Shown in pieces: positions 22,447 through 29,996 of a DNA stretch of 29,996 nt. This stretch comes from Chloroflexota bacterium (lineage in GTDB: Bacteria > Chloroflexota > Ktedonobacteria > Ktedonobacterales > Ktedonobacteraceae): NCBI GenBank assembly GCA_902812455.1, contig CADDZH010000067.1, forward strand, positions 1 through 29,996, given 5' to 3'. Position 1 is the first letter of the stretch, and every line of letters begins with the position of its first letter. Both the position numbers and the translations under genes were made by a program. The notes beneath the pieces were generated by a model. That model did not search any database. It had not been told where the DNA came from and was given only the letters and a program-made list of their open reading frames with translations.

Positions 22447-23493
22447 ATGATGCAGGGAATAACAACCATACAAACGTGGCGAGAGATGCTCGGTGAGATC
22501 ATCCGTGATCCACGGGAACGCGAGCGGCTGGCCGGAGAACTAGGAGTCAACCCGGTTACGCTTGTGCGCTGGTCCACCAACACAAGCAGCCCGCGGCTGA
22601 GTGAACTACGCGCTTTGCTTCGCGTTTTGCCCAACAAGCAGGCATTGCTGAGTGAGCTGCTTGGATCCGATCCATCTGACTTTTTTAGCGATGGAGTATT
22701 TTCGCAAGAAATGACGAGACACCCGGTTGAAGAGAGGCGTGAGCTGGTGATCCCCTCGCGTTTCTATGCGGACGCGCTACGCACAGCGCGTCACGCGCCG
22801 GAGCGGTTTTGGACAATGTGCAGCCTGATTTTGGGTCAGATGCTGGCGCAGCTTGATCCAGAGCGACAAGGCATAGAGATCATCGTTGCCCAATGTATGC
22901 CGCCCAGAGAGGGCAAAGTCCGCAGCCTGCGCGAGCGCGTTGGACAGGGAACGCCTCCGTGGCTCAATAGCTCTCCAGAGGAGAAGAATCTGTTCTTGGG
23001 TGCGGAATCACTGGCTGGATACGCCGTCGCCCATGGGCACCGGGTAGCGACACCAGGTGTCTGGGGCCAGGGGAACCTGCTGCCCTTCAAGGAGGCTTCC
23101 TACGAAGTCAGCCTTGCCGCCTTCCCCATCATGCTCGAGGGGAATATAGCCGGATGTCTCGTGATCGCCAGCACGCAAGCTGGATACTTCACTGTAGAGC
23201 GGCTGCAACTGCTCGACGACTATGCTGATCTCATCAGGCTGGCTTTCTGTGACGCGGACTACTATCCTCAGTCATCTATTGAACTAGGCATAATGCCATC
23301 CTGGGAGGTCCAGCAGCAGTATTTCGCCTCCTTCCGGGAACGGATTACGGGGCTGCTGCGAGAAGCATCTCTGTCTGGAAAGCTGCTGGACGCGCTTACT
23401 GCGGAGCAGATTGTGCGACAGCAGCTAGAAGAAGAGTTGCTGAAATTGCATTGTGCTAACGAAGCTGTCACAGCTGGCTTTAGACACATCTAA
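22447..23493 (+). CDS. HTH plus GAF-like regulator (paralogue A)
   Basis: 348 residues. The first 65 residues form a helix-rich DNA-binding region (WREMLGEIIRDPRERERLAGELGVNPVTLVRWSTNTSSPRLSELRALLRVLP), where ELGVNPVTLVRW has the turn and recognition-helix spacing of an HTH. Residues about 110-280 have the strand-helix pattern of a GAF-like sensor (QGIEIIVAQCMPP, FLGAESLAGYAVAHG, AAFPIMLEGNIAGCLVIASTQAGYFT, LLDDYADLIRLAF), followed by a helical tail with ITGLLREAS and QLEEELLKLH. It is clearly homologous to 24807-25823 in domain order and wording. GAGGG lies just upstream; the second ATG (22450) has better spacing. It probably senses a small molecule and binds DNA; the ligand is unknown. Confidence 0.8.
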   Translation: MMQGITTIQTWREMLGEIIRDPRERERLAGELGVNPVTLVRWSTNTSSPRLSELRALLRVLPNKQALLSELLGSDPSDFFSDGVFSQEMTRHPVEERRELVIPSRFYADALRTARHAPERFWTMCSLILGQMLAQLDPERQGIEIIVAQCMPPREGKVRSLRERVGQGTPPWLNSSPEEKNLFLGAESLAGYAVAHGHRVATPGVWGQGNLLPFKEASYEVSLAAFPIMLEGNIAGCLVIASTQAGYFTVERLQLLDDYADLIRLAFCDADYYPQSSIELGIMPSWEVQQQYFASFRERITGLLREASLSGKLLDALTAEQIVRQQLEEELLKLHCANEAVTAGFRHI

Positions 23494-23589
23494 GCCAGAC
23501 CTGCGAGTGAAGCTAGTGGTGGGGATCATGCTCAGAGCAACATGGAGATAGTGAACACAGTTTCGATAAAGAGGCCCACAAACGGCGGG

Positions 23590-23949
23590 TCAGAGGGCAT
23601 GGATCCCATCCGGACCGATGAGATAGACCGTATTGGCGAGGTTTTGACCCTGGAGCGAAGTGAGGGCCGCCATGAGGGGATCAACGACCGAGCGCCCTGG
23701 GGCGCCGGGCAGGGCGAGAAGGATGATACCCGCATGAGGTGGCTGATAGCGAGTTGCCAGGAAATCAGCATCCCGTGTCACAATGATGAGCTCACGCGCA
23801 CGAGCATAGGCAAAGATGATTGGATCCTTCTTCCCTCGTAGCCCCACCTCGACAACGCGGGTAGCTGGATATCCTGCCGCTCGCAAAGCGGTTGCCGCAC
23901 GTTTGGGCATGTTCTCATCGAGGAGAAAAGCCCAGGGAGCAGGCGGCAT
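23590..23949 (-). CDS. DUF5615 PIN-like protein (toxin candidate)
   Basis: 119 residues from an ATG with AGGAGG ten bases upstream. The DUF5615 PIN-like fold is seen: FLLDENMPKRAATALRAAGY with acidic D11, then ELIIVTRDADFLATRY with the second acidic pair, and GIILLALPG. These acidic residues match the metal-binding site of PIN-type nucleases. It follows the DUF433 gene by 18 bases, the standard order for this toxin-antitoxin-like pair (partner first). Cytoplasmic; RNase activity is assumed from the family, not shown. Confidence 0.85.
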   Translation of the reverse strand: MPPAPWAFLLDENMPKRAATALRAAGYPATRVVEVGLRGKKDPIIFAYARARELIIVTRDADFLATRYQPPHAGIILLALPGAPGRSVVDPLMAALTSLQGQNLANTVYLIGPDGIHAL

Positions 23950-23967
23950 CACAGGGCTTCCTCCTGG

Positions 23968-24192
23968 CTAGGAAACGAGCGCGGCTGCATAGTTCAGGGC
24001 CTGCTTGACCTGCTCCTCCGTGAGGTCATATTCCTCACAGATCTCCTGGACCGACATCCCTTGAGAGAGGTCGACCAGGATCTGTTTCACGGGAACGCGC
24101 GTACCATCCACAATCGCTTTCCCCCCATTGATCTCAGGGTCAGAAACAACGCCTGGAGAGAGCACACGCCTCTCCGGTGGCTGCTGTGTCAT
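23968..24192 (-). CDS. DUF433 antitoxin-like protein
   Basis: 74 residues starting MTQQPPERRVLSPGVVSDPEINGGKAIVDGTRVPVKQILVDL, from an ATG with AAAGGAG eight bases upstream. GGKAIVDGTRVPV and GMSVQEICEEYDLTEEQVKQALNYAA are the diagnostic DUF433 pattern with its C-terminal HTH. Such proteins are the usual partner of DUF5615 PIN-like proteins and bind DNA and the toxin. It lies 18 bases upstream of DUF5615 and 25 bases downstream of the Phd-like gene, so all three are one operon. Confidence 0.88.
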   Translation of the reverse strand: MTQQPPERRVLSPGVVSDPEINGGKAIVDGTRVPVKQILVDLSQGMSVQEICEEYDLTEEQVKQALNYAAALVS

Positions 24193-24217
24193 AGGGATGC
24201 TCCTTTCACAGGATAGC

Positions 24218-24514
24218 TCATAGCGCAACGGGCGGCGAGAGCGAGCGGCGGCGACTTTCATGAATGTTTCCCAGCAACTTGTCCGTGTCCACATCCTGCC
24301 AGCTCCCAGCTGCCTGGCGAAACGCTTCGTAGTCGGCAGGGCGCTTCCTCAGCTTCATACGAGGAGGTCGGGCCGGGCGGACAGGCAGCAGGAGGGCCAC
24401 ATCCTCTCCATCCCGCCTGAGCACACGCGGCTTTTGCGTGGCCCGCACTTCTTCAGCTAGGCAGACAAGATCAGGGTTTTGGCTGATATCAACGTAACTT
24501 ACCTCTTCGGCCAT
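24218..24514 (-). CDS. Phd/YefM-like antitoxin-type protein, first gene of the operon
   Basis: 98 residues, MAEEVSYVDISQNPDLVCLAEEVRATQKPRVLRRDGEDVALLLPV, with GGAGG eight bases upstream of the ATG. The YVDISQNPDLVCLAEEVRATQKPRVLRRDGEDVALLLPV segment matches the Phd-like N-terminal DNA-binding fold. The tail (PADYEAFRQAAGSWQDVDTDKLLGNIHESRR) is the type that wraps a PIN toxin. No toxin follows it directly except DUF433/DUF5615, so it may be a second antitoxin of that unit or an orphan left from another pair. It carries the operon's promoter-like sequence. Confidence 0.75.
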   Translation of the reverse strand: MAEEVSYVDISQNPDLVCLAEEVRATQKPRVLRRDGEDVALLLPVRPARPPRMKLRKRPADYEAFRQAAGSWQDVDTDKLLGNIHESRRRSLSPPVAL

Positions 24515-24547
24515 GCGAGTTTCCTCCTTATATGTTTCCTAAGCGCT

Positions 24548-24556
24548 ATTATACCA
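24548..24556 (-). promoter_or_regulatory. Extended -10 promoter of the toxin-antitoxin-like operon
   Basis: On the minus strand TGG-TATAAT (perfect TATAAT at 24553-24548 with the extended TG one base ahead) lies about 35 bases upstream of the ATG at 24514. No good -35 was seen, which is usual for extended -10 promoters. The RBS AAGGAGG follows at normal spacing. Confidence 0.55.
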
Positions 24557-24730
24557 TGAGTGCTCATAGAACGAGCAGAGGACAGGGAAAAACTCAAGAG
24601 CATACAGTTACTCCAGCCCGTCACTTCCTCGTTACAATAGTAGTAGCAATAATCTGCTTTTGTATGACAATAGGAAAACTGAAGCAGAAAAATTGCTGGC
24701 GTAAGAAGATAAATATAATACAGTAGTTGA

Positions 24731-24760
24731 TTCTTTTGTATGTTACGGCATATACTAGAG
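24731..24760 (+). promoter_or_regulatory. Putative promoter of the 24807 regulator
   Basis: TTGATT and TATACT are separated by 18 bases in the AT-rich stretch ahead of the GTG start. The tandem repeats seen at 22287-22368 are not obvious here. Confidence 0.4.
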
Positions 24761-24806
24761 AGAGCCATGCAAAAGGCAACTTTGATGACAAAAAAGGAAA
24801 CGTAGC

Positions 24807-25823
24807 GTGACAACTTCACTCAAACCGGAAACGTGGCGGCAGTACCTGGCCACTTTCATTAGCGACCCGGATGAACGCAGGCGTATTTCCCAGGTCTCTG
24901 GCCTGGATGAGGCCACCCTGAGACGGTACGCTGAGCATAAAACAAAACGTATTCGACCCCATATGCTCCGTTCTCTTGTGGCCGCTTTGCCTCCCGAGTC
25001 TCGCCCCTTGATGATCAGGCTCCTTCTCGAAGAGTTTCCAGATTTCTCCCTCAATGAACTACCCGATACTTCTCCCATCAATGACCTCGAACTCGAAAAA
25101 GCCGCGTATCGCATTCAGCTCGCAGTGTATGAACGGGCGCTGCGGGCACACACAACCACTCCGTTGTCGCTTCGCTTCTGGACCATCTGCAATCTCGTCC
25201 TGGCCGCTGCTCTTGAACAGCTCGATCCAGGGCCAGAGCCAGTGGGGGTAGAAGTTGTGCTCGCCGAGTGCCTGCCCCAGCTACAGGGCGAGGTCGTACA
25301 TTGCCTGCGCGAGACATTCCTGCTTGGAACGCCGCCGTGGAGGACCGATCAAATCACGCCGTTATTGCTGGGGGCTGAGTCGCTCGCCGGATACGCGGTC
25401 ACCTCTGTGAGGCCCGCTATATGCCAGAACCTGCGGGCCAACCCTGCCTTCCTGCCTGTGCGTTTGGAAGCATATGAAGAAAGCGCCGCCGCCTATCCCT
25501 TACTGCAGGGAGATCGGGTAGGTGGATGCCTCCTGGTCTCCGCTGCGCAAGTAGATTTCTTTACACCACCACGGCTCGCACTGATTAATGCCTACGCGGA
25601 TCTTGCGGTCTTAGCTCTGAGGGACGACCAGTTCTATGAGCAGCAGGCGATTCAACTGCGCACGATGCCAGCTACTGATGTGCAGCATGCTCTTTTTGCT
25701 TCGTTTCGCCAACGCGTGAACGAGGTGATGAGCGCTCCAGATCGCCAGGTCGCAAATATCGTCGAGGCTGAAGGACTGGTCTGGAGGCAACTGGTCGAGG
25801 AACTGATGAACCGGCATCCATAG
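24807..25823 (+). CDS. HTH plus GAF-like regulator (paralogue B)
   Basis: 338 residues from a GTG preceded by AAAGGAAACGTAGC. Domain order equals paralogue A: WRQYLATFISDPDERRRISQVSGLDEATLRRYAEHKTKRIRPHMLRSLVAALP (HTH, residues about 9-62), then the middle domain (VGVEVVLAECLPQ, LLGAESLAGYAV, AAYPLLQGDRVGGCLLVSAAQVDFFT, LINAYADLAVLAL), and a tail with FASFRQRVNEVM and LVEELMNRHP. The strongest shared text is LGAESLAGYAV and FASFR-R. It lies downstream of paralogue A in the same direction, with the toxin-antitoxin-like operon between them on the opposite strand. Ligand and targets are unknown. Confidence 0.8.
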   Translation: MTTSLKPETWRQYLATFISDPDERRRISQVSGLDEATLRRYAEHKTKRIRPHMLRSLVAALPPESRPLMIRLLLEEFPDFSLNELPDTSPINDLELEKAAYRIQLAVYERALRAHTTTPLSLRFWTICNLVLAAALEQLDPGPEPVGVEVVLAECLPQLQGEVVHCLRETFLLGTPPWRTDQITPLLLGAESLAGYAVTSVRPAICQNLRANPAFLPVRLEAYEESAAAYPLLQGDRVGGCLLVSAAQVDFFTPPRLALINAYADLAVLALRDDQFYEQQAIQLRTMPATDVQHALFASFRQRVNEVMSAPDRQVANIVEAEGLVWRQLVEELMNRHP

Positions 25824-25858
25824 AACGGGGAGAACGGTGGCAGTATGTGAAGCCGCTT

Positions 25859-25886
25859 ATTGAGGAACTCTGCTGTTTTCCTCAAT
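25859..25886. terminator. Hairpin downstream of paralogue B
   Basis: ATTGAGGAA (25859-25867) and TTCCTCAAT (25878-25886) are perfect 9-base inverted repeats with a 10-base loop, starting 36 bases after the stop codon. There is no T-run after the stem, so it is only a possible terminator. No gene was seen in the rest of 25824-26114. Confidence 0.4.
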
Positions 25887-26114
25887 GGGAATAGGGACCT
25901 TGATCATAAAGGAATGCACTTGTACGGATTTGTGATCCCTTCATGTTTTGGATGTCTTCATCTTGAGATGTTTCTGCTGGTGATGCCGATTTTATATGCG
26001 CTAACTCAAATCGTTCAGAACTAGAAGGGCTGAATCTGTTGATCATCATTGTGGAAAACTTGTCATACTCATGCAATATCTGCTCTGGTTAGAACATAAT
26101 GAGGAACAGCATTC

Positions 26115-27080
26115 ATGAACATGCTTGTGATTGGCTGTGGCGTCTCGGGTCTCACCACTGGCCTTTGCCTGCTTGAGGCAGGCCATACGGTCAGCATTTG
26201 GGCGAAAGAGTTACCGCCCTTTACTACCTCAAACGTGGCTGCCGCTGTCTGGTATCCATACAAGGCGTATCCTGCCGATAAAGTGACTGCATGGAGCAAG
26301 GAAGCGCTGCGAAAGTTCAAGGAGCTGCAAACCGATAAGGCTAGCGGCATCTTCATGACGAACATGCTGGAAGTGAAACCTCTCGCTAGCCCGGATCCCT
26401 GGTGGGTCACAGCGGTTGAAGACTTCCGTCATGCCAGCAGAGAAGAATTACCCCTCGGCTATGCAGATGGCTATGCCTTTGAGACACCAGTGATCGACAC
26501 GCTTGTCTACCTCGATTACCTCATGTGCAAGTTTCAAGCTCAAGGAGGTCTGATTGTGCAACACACTATCACAAACCTGTCGGAAGCGTTTGTGCAGAGT
26601 GATATCGTCGTGAACTGTAGTGGTTTGGGCGCAAGAGAGCTCGTTGGGGATCATGACCTCCGACCTGCTAAAGGTCAGGTCGTGCGCATCAAGCCGAATG
26701 GATTTCGTCGCGTTTTGATAGACGAAGAAGGCCCGAACAGCCTTGCGTATATTGTTCCTCGCCTGCATGATATCGTGCTAGGGGGCACCTATGAGGAGCA
26801 AAACGAGAGTATGGAAATTGATCCTGTTGAAATACAGGCTATCTTGCGACGCTGCGCTCAACTTGCCCCCGCATTTTCTGCTGTCACCGATGAGGATATC
26901 GTGAGTGTCGCTTGTGGACTACGACCCGTACGTTCTACGGTGCGCGTTGAAGCAGAGCGCATTGCCCCGGATCGTCTGTTAGTCCATAACTATGGGCATG
27001 GAGGGGCCGGCATTACGCTCTCGTGGGGTTGTGCTGCTGAAGTCGTGAGGCTAGTAACAGAGGCGACCTCCGAGCATTAA
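26115..27080 (+). CDS. D-amino-acid-oxidase-like FAD flavoprotein
   Basis: 321 residues, slightly shorter than typical DAO (about 340-350). The N-terminal FAD-binding Rossmann motif is VIGCGVSGLTTGLCLLEAGHTVSIW (residues 5-29). Further DAO landmarks are SNVAAAVWYPYKAYP, VVNCSGLGARELVGD, DLRPAKGQVVRI, CGLRPVRSTVRVEAERI and the C-terminal HNYGHGGAGITLSWG, which contacts the flavin and precedes the tail. It oxidises an amino acid or amine with FAD, making an imine and peroxide; D-aspartate versus neutral D-amino acids cannot be told from this reading. The ATG at 26115 has GAGGAACAGCATTC upstream. There is no operon partner; the gene stands alone. Confidence 0.9.
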   Translation: MNMLVIGCGVSGLTTGLCLLEAGHTVSIWAKELPPFTTSNVAAAVWYPYKAYPADKVTAWSKEALRKFKELQTDKASGIFMTNMLEVKPLASPDPWWVTAVEDFRHASREELPLGYADGYAFETPVIDTLVYLDYLMCKFQAQGGLIVQHTITNLSEAFVQSDIVVNCSGLGARELVGDHDLRPAKGQVVRIKPNGFRRVLIDEEGPNSLAYIVPRLHDIVLGGTYEEQNESMEIDPVEIQAILRRCAQLAPAFSAVTDEDIVSVACGLRPVRSTVRVEAERIAPDRLLVHNYGHGGAGITLSWGCAAEVVRLVTEATSEH

Positions 27081-27343
27081 GTTCCAAGCTTTGTACAGTC
27101 TTTCAAACTCGGAATCCAATGGCATACCTGCCTGATCGTCGTTGCCTTATACCTTCATGACATCTATTCTGGCCGCTCGTTGGCAGCCAGTTTGCTGCAG
27201 CCGGGAAGGCCGTCATCATGTGGGGCTTGCAGGCTTGAGCCGCATCAGGCCTCCTGATGATCGCGCATTAGCATCTCCAATATTGCTCAGGAAAGGGACG
27301 ATCGCATGGACCAGCCCCTGTTTTTAACTCGTCCTGATGGCCT

Positions 27344-28675
27344 CTAACTCCCCGTTACCCTGTTCACCTCTATAGTAGCCAGTAGTTGCAGCTCGTCGTG
27401 AATCTGGGTGACACCGCCCTCTACGTTGCCCGTTGCCGGATTGGGCTGGCCGACGAAGGCGGCATTGGCATGCGTATACATGTCGTCCAGCAGCGAAAGA
27501 GCCTCTTGCTCGAGGAGCTCTGTATCACTCATCTTCGCCAGCAAGGTCGCGTCAGCGCGCACCTTCCACATGAGTGATGTGACCGAACTCAGTAGGGCAT
27601 CGATCTGGATGGCCAGCCGCTTCTGATCCGCCGTTACCCCCGGTGAGCGAGTATACCCCACCAGATGCAGATCGATGTGCGCCAGGTACCCGGGTGGGTT
27701 TTGGCCCTGCTCAAACTCCAGGAGGCCGATGTGCCCGGCTTTGGAATCGACGAGAAACGGGGTGCCAGGGGGGACATCACGCCAGACAAAGTTCACGCCA
27801 TCCAGGTAATCGAGCACGCGGTCGATCTGCCGGCGCATCAACCCAAGCGAGGCCTGCCCACCGGCCCAGTCGTCGCGAGCTGCGCTCGACCACTCCAGGA
27901 TCTTGCCAGCGTTGCGGTAGAGCCTGATATCGAGTCCGCCCGACAGGCCGATGCGCTCAAGCGTGGGGTCTTTCGCCAGCAGGTGCCGCAGGTGTGAGAG
28001 CAGGCTGTAATGGTGGGCGTCACCCGGCGTTGGGATATCCGGAATGCTCCCGGCGTAGCGCCAGGTGGCGGGATCAAGGGAGGGAACGATAGGCTTCGCG
28101 TTTGCAGGCTGCTCGGTCACCAGAAAGCGGCTGTACGTTGCCAGCACATTCGCATGATTGGGAGCGGTGTAGGTGAGCTGTGCCGAGCCTCTGAGTACCT
28201 GAAGCGTGCCTAAGAGCAGCGGCTGCTGCTCATCCTGGGAGGCATCCGGCAGCAGCCAGGCGTAGTCGCTCTTCCCGGGAGCAGGAGGTGTGATGCCTCC
28301 CAGAGCGATATGCACGATGTCATTGAGGCCTTCTGAACTGGTCGGATCCAACTGCCCGCTGTTCATGAAGTAGACGTGCCCCACCAGGCTTGCCGCTGTC
28401 ACCGGATGAGGCATAACGGTCAACATACCAGGCTGCGCCAGCAAGATGGGCAAGAGCAACGCGCTCGTTGCCACCAGGAGCGAGACAACGATGGCGATGA
28501 GCGCAAGCTGCTTTCTCCCTGGTTGCCGCCCATGAGAAGGTGGAGGAGAAGCGCCTGCAGGCAGTTGTGCCTCTTGGTAGATCCAGTGCTCCTCTCCTCG
28601 CTGTTCGGAACCGTTCTCTTGGGCTGCTACCAATCGCTCGTCTCGTTCATCTGTGAATGAGGAATGATTCTGCAT
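27344..28675 (-). CDS. Membrane-anchored protein of unknown function (443 aa)
   Basis: An acidic cytoplasmic N-terminus (about 1-54) precedes one membrane helix (QLALIAIVVSLLVATSALLLPILLA, about 56-80); the remaining 360 residues should be external. The domain after the helix (VGHVYFMNSGQLDPTSSEGLNDIVHIALGGITPPAPGKSDYAWLLPDASQDE...LLGTLQVLRGSAQLTYT) resembles the extracytoplasmic part of anti-sigma-K-type proteins (YAWLLP ~ YxVWLLP), but no sigma gene is adjacent. The last 200 residues are helix-rich and include a second distinct region (VDSKAGHIGLLEFEQGQNPPG, LEQEALSLLDDMYTHANAAF). RBS AAGGAAAGG precedes the ATG. Such proteins may act in envelope sensing; this is inference. Confidence 0.6.
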   Translation of the reverse strand: MQNHSSFTDERDERLVAAQENGSEQRGEEHWIYQEAQLPAGASPPPSHGRQPGRKQLALIAIVVSLLVATSALLLPILLAQPGMLTVMPHPVTAASLVGHVYFMNSGQLDPTSSEGLNDIVHIALGGITPPAPGKSDYAWLLPDASQDEQQPLLLGTLQVLRGSAQLTYTAPNHANVLATYSRFLVTEQPANAKPIVPSLDPATWRYAGSIPDIPTPGDAHHYSLLSHLRHLLAKDPTLERIGLSGGLDIRLYRNAGKILEWSSAARDDWAGGQASLGLMRRQIDRVLDYLDGVNFVWRDVPPGTPFLVDSKAGHIGLLEFEQGQNPPGYLAHIDLHLVGYTRSPGVTADQKRLAIQIDALLSSVTSLMWKVRADATLLAKMSDTELLEQEALSLLDDMYTHANAAFVGQPNPATGNVEGGVTQIHDELQLLATIEVNRVTGS

Positions 28676-28910
28676 GGTACCTTTCCTTCTAGCAATGAAC
28701 TGAATTTCATTGCCTGTACCGTTAAAATACTCCCGAAAAGCCTGCTGCTCGCGCTATACGGACGAGGAAGCGATGAAGTCGTGCCAGTTCAACATGCATT
28801 GACTGAGTGGGTTCACTTGCGCTGAAGTGTTCTGAGCCTCCACTGTGCCAACGGCGAACAGGATCGCTCTTCAGGAGAAACTATAGGAAGAAGATGAAAG
28901 GGTGATGAGC
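28676..28910. other. Intergenic stretch upstream of the 443-residue gene
   Basis: No gene or clear promoter found on either strand. Confidence 0.35.
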
Positions 28911-29087
28911 ATGGATTTCATTACGCTTCAACGGAGAGCAAAAAGCGCGCAAAAAGCATGGGAAGGTGCGTTTTCAACGCAGCTCGCCTTCTATGCGCGG
29001 AATATGGGGTACGCTACTGCGCCTCTGCCCGCATCTGATGCAGGCATCACGTTGACACAAATCGCGTCTTGCTCTACCAGGGTATGA
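28911..29087 (+). CDS. Possible small protein (58 aa), unidentified
   Basis: MDFITLQRRAKSAQKAWEGAFSTQLAFYARNMGYATAPLPASDAGITLTQIASCSTRV, with AAAGGG eight bases ahead of the ATG at 28911 (in-frame ATG and GTG lie a few bases upstream). The first 35 residues are helix-prone and basic; there is no signal peptide and no recognised domain. It could be a real small gene or a chance frame. Confidence 0.3.
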   Translation: MDFITLQRRAKSAQKAWEGAFSTQLAFYARNMGYATAPLPASDAGITLTQIASCSTRV

Positions 29088-29582
29088 ACTATGCCGGTAA
29101 TGAAGCTTAGATGTAGCGACAAGCGATTGGCCAATTGCTACTGTAGCATAAGAAATCACCGTTGTCAAACGTGGGTGAGACGTCAACTGGGCTTTGTGGT
29201 TTACCCGAATTGCATCTTTTTCATCTTTCATTAGAAATGCTTCCTACAGAGAGGCAAACATGCAATAAAAGTATTTCAGGTACATCAAAAAGCCCTGGAG
29301 ACGTTAATAGGACTGTCACACTCAGAAACCCCGAACGGCAGTCAGTGAGGAGTAGCCCAAGCACTTGCTCAAGGTAAACATCGAAGTAGCAAGCCTGTCG
29401 TGCCAGAATGCGTACTCCGAGACGATCCACCAGGCTGAGAACGATCTTAGTCAGAGACCCGAGCTCTAAAGAGCGGGGCTTGGTTAAACTAAGTCCCCAG
29501 CTTGAGCTGTTGGGTCACTGGCGAGAATCTCAAAGGAATGCTCGGGCTGGAGCAGCTCATCTTTCTGATTGGTTGTCGCGCA
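29088..29582. other. Intergenic stretch, possible insertion-sequence remnant
   Basis: About 495 bases with no intact gene. A small hairpin is at 29458-29478 (CCC, GCTC, loop, GAGC, GGG with a two-base bulge) and an upstream plus-strand frame reads VGETSTG...DVNRTVTLRNP. Together they vaguely recall the 3' end of an IS200/IS605 tnpB gene followed by its right-end hairpin, but this cannot be confirmed by eye. Confidence 0.25.
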
Positions 29583-29996
29583 TTATGCTGGCTGAATAAT
29601 AGCCGGTAAGCTGCCACCTGGAGGATTCAGCGCATAGGTGCTGACCAGCCAGCCTGTGCCTCCCATGGGAGCGTTGGCTCCCTGTGTGCCCGGTGGCACC
29701 CGCAGCAGCAGGACGATCATGTGGTAGATGCGCGGTTGGTGGGTAACCGGGTCGAGTTTCAGGCCCTCGACTCGGCTCTCGGTCTGAGGGTCGAGCCGGG
29801 ACTGCCAGAGTTCGAAAGATACATCGACCCAGGCAAACTCCTGCTGGCCCTCTACCTGGAACTGGACAAGGCGCGGCTGGGCATTGACCATCTCCTGAAC
29901 CAACTGCTCCTGCCCCATCCGGTCAAAGAGCACATCGTTCATCACGCGCACATCGTTCTGGAAAAACCGCACCCTGGCATTGGGCGTCAGGAGAAA
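29583..29996 (-). CDS. C-terminal part of an unidentified protein (5' end beyond window)
   Basis: The frame is open from the window edge (LLTPNARVRFFQNDVRVMNDVLFDRMGQEQLVQEMVNAQPRLVQFQVEGQQEFAWVDVSFELWQ...) to a TAA at 29583, about 137 residues. The GTG at 29972 is probably internal, since the frame continues upstream without a stop. The composition is that of a folded soluble or extracytoplasmic domain with alternating strands (FAWVDVSFELWQSRLDP, YHMIVLLLRVP, TGWLVSTYALNPPGG). No family recognised. Confidence 0.6.
   Translation of the reverse strand, partial: FLLTPNARVRFFQNDVRVMNDVLFDRMGQEQLVQEMVNAQPRLVQFQVEGQQEFAWVDVSFELWQSRLDPQTESRVEGLKLDPVTHQPRIYHMIVLLLRVPPGTQGANAPMGGTGWLVSTYALNPPGGSLPAIIQPA

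Noticed and set aside
27081..27343. Plus-strand 61-codon frame after the DAO gene
   Set aside because: No ribosome-binding site or recognisable motif, and composition unlike a folded protein.

Overview
The window looks like chromosomal DNA of a soil-type, many-paralogue bacterium with moderately high GC. A Ser/Thr kinase fused to WD40 repeats, an ECF41/SigJ-type sigma factor beside carboxymuconolactone-decarboxylase-like genes, DUF433/DUF5615 toxin-antitoxin-like genes, a MocR regulator and paralogous HTH-plus-GAF-like regulators suggest Chloroflexota, most likely Ktedonobacteria. This placement is by gene style only; there is no rRNA or other marker. No tRNA, rRNA or CRISPR array was seen.

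Layout. 1-5107: minus-strand genes for an MFS transporter (cut by the window edge), a beta-hydroxyacid dehydrogenase, a membrane-anchored YncE-like propeller, an alpha/beta hydrolase (probably TTG start) and a small secreted peptide. 5108-5944: regulatory-looking DNA with several palindromes. 5945-8023: kinase, Tat-like transmembrane segment and seven WD40 repeats. 8024-10409: mostly non-coding, with one RibD/DHFR-type reductase, strong hairpins and inverted-repeat fragments. 10410-11415: a decayed IS630-type transposase joined to a truncated antibiotic-biosynthesis-monooxygenase (ABM) gene.

11507-17892 is the centre of the window: an ECF41-like sigma gene (15473-16348, plus) reads away from a minus-strand series encoding a small alpha+beta-barrel-like protein, AhpD-like, ABM, DoxX-like, a frameshifted DoxX-like copy, a second AhpD-like, an NAD(P)-binding SDR and a broken ABM. 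A second SDR-ABM pair lies on the other side of the sigma gene. Sigma gene and series share a 62-bp dyad (15410-15471) carrying a promoter-like TGTCACA-N17-GTCAT motif plus a near-identical copy on the opposite strand. I read this as a sigma-autoregulated redox/detoxification regulon that grew by local duplication and is now partly decaying.

17986-20601: two small membrane proteins divergent from a MocR regulator. 20967-21722: a LuxR-type regulator with a pseudo-receiver. 22447-25823: two paralogous HTH/GAF-like regulators bracketing a three-gene toxin-antitoxin-like operon on the opposite strand. 26115-27080: a D-amino-acid-oxidase-like flavoprotein. 27344-28675: a membrane-anchored protein of unknown function. 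29583-29996: the C-terminal end of another unknown protein.
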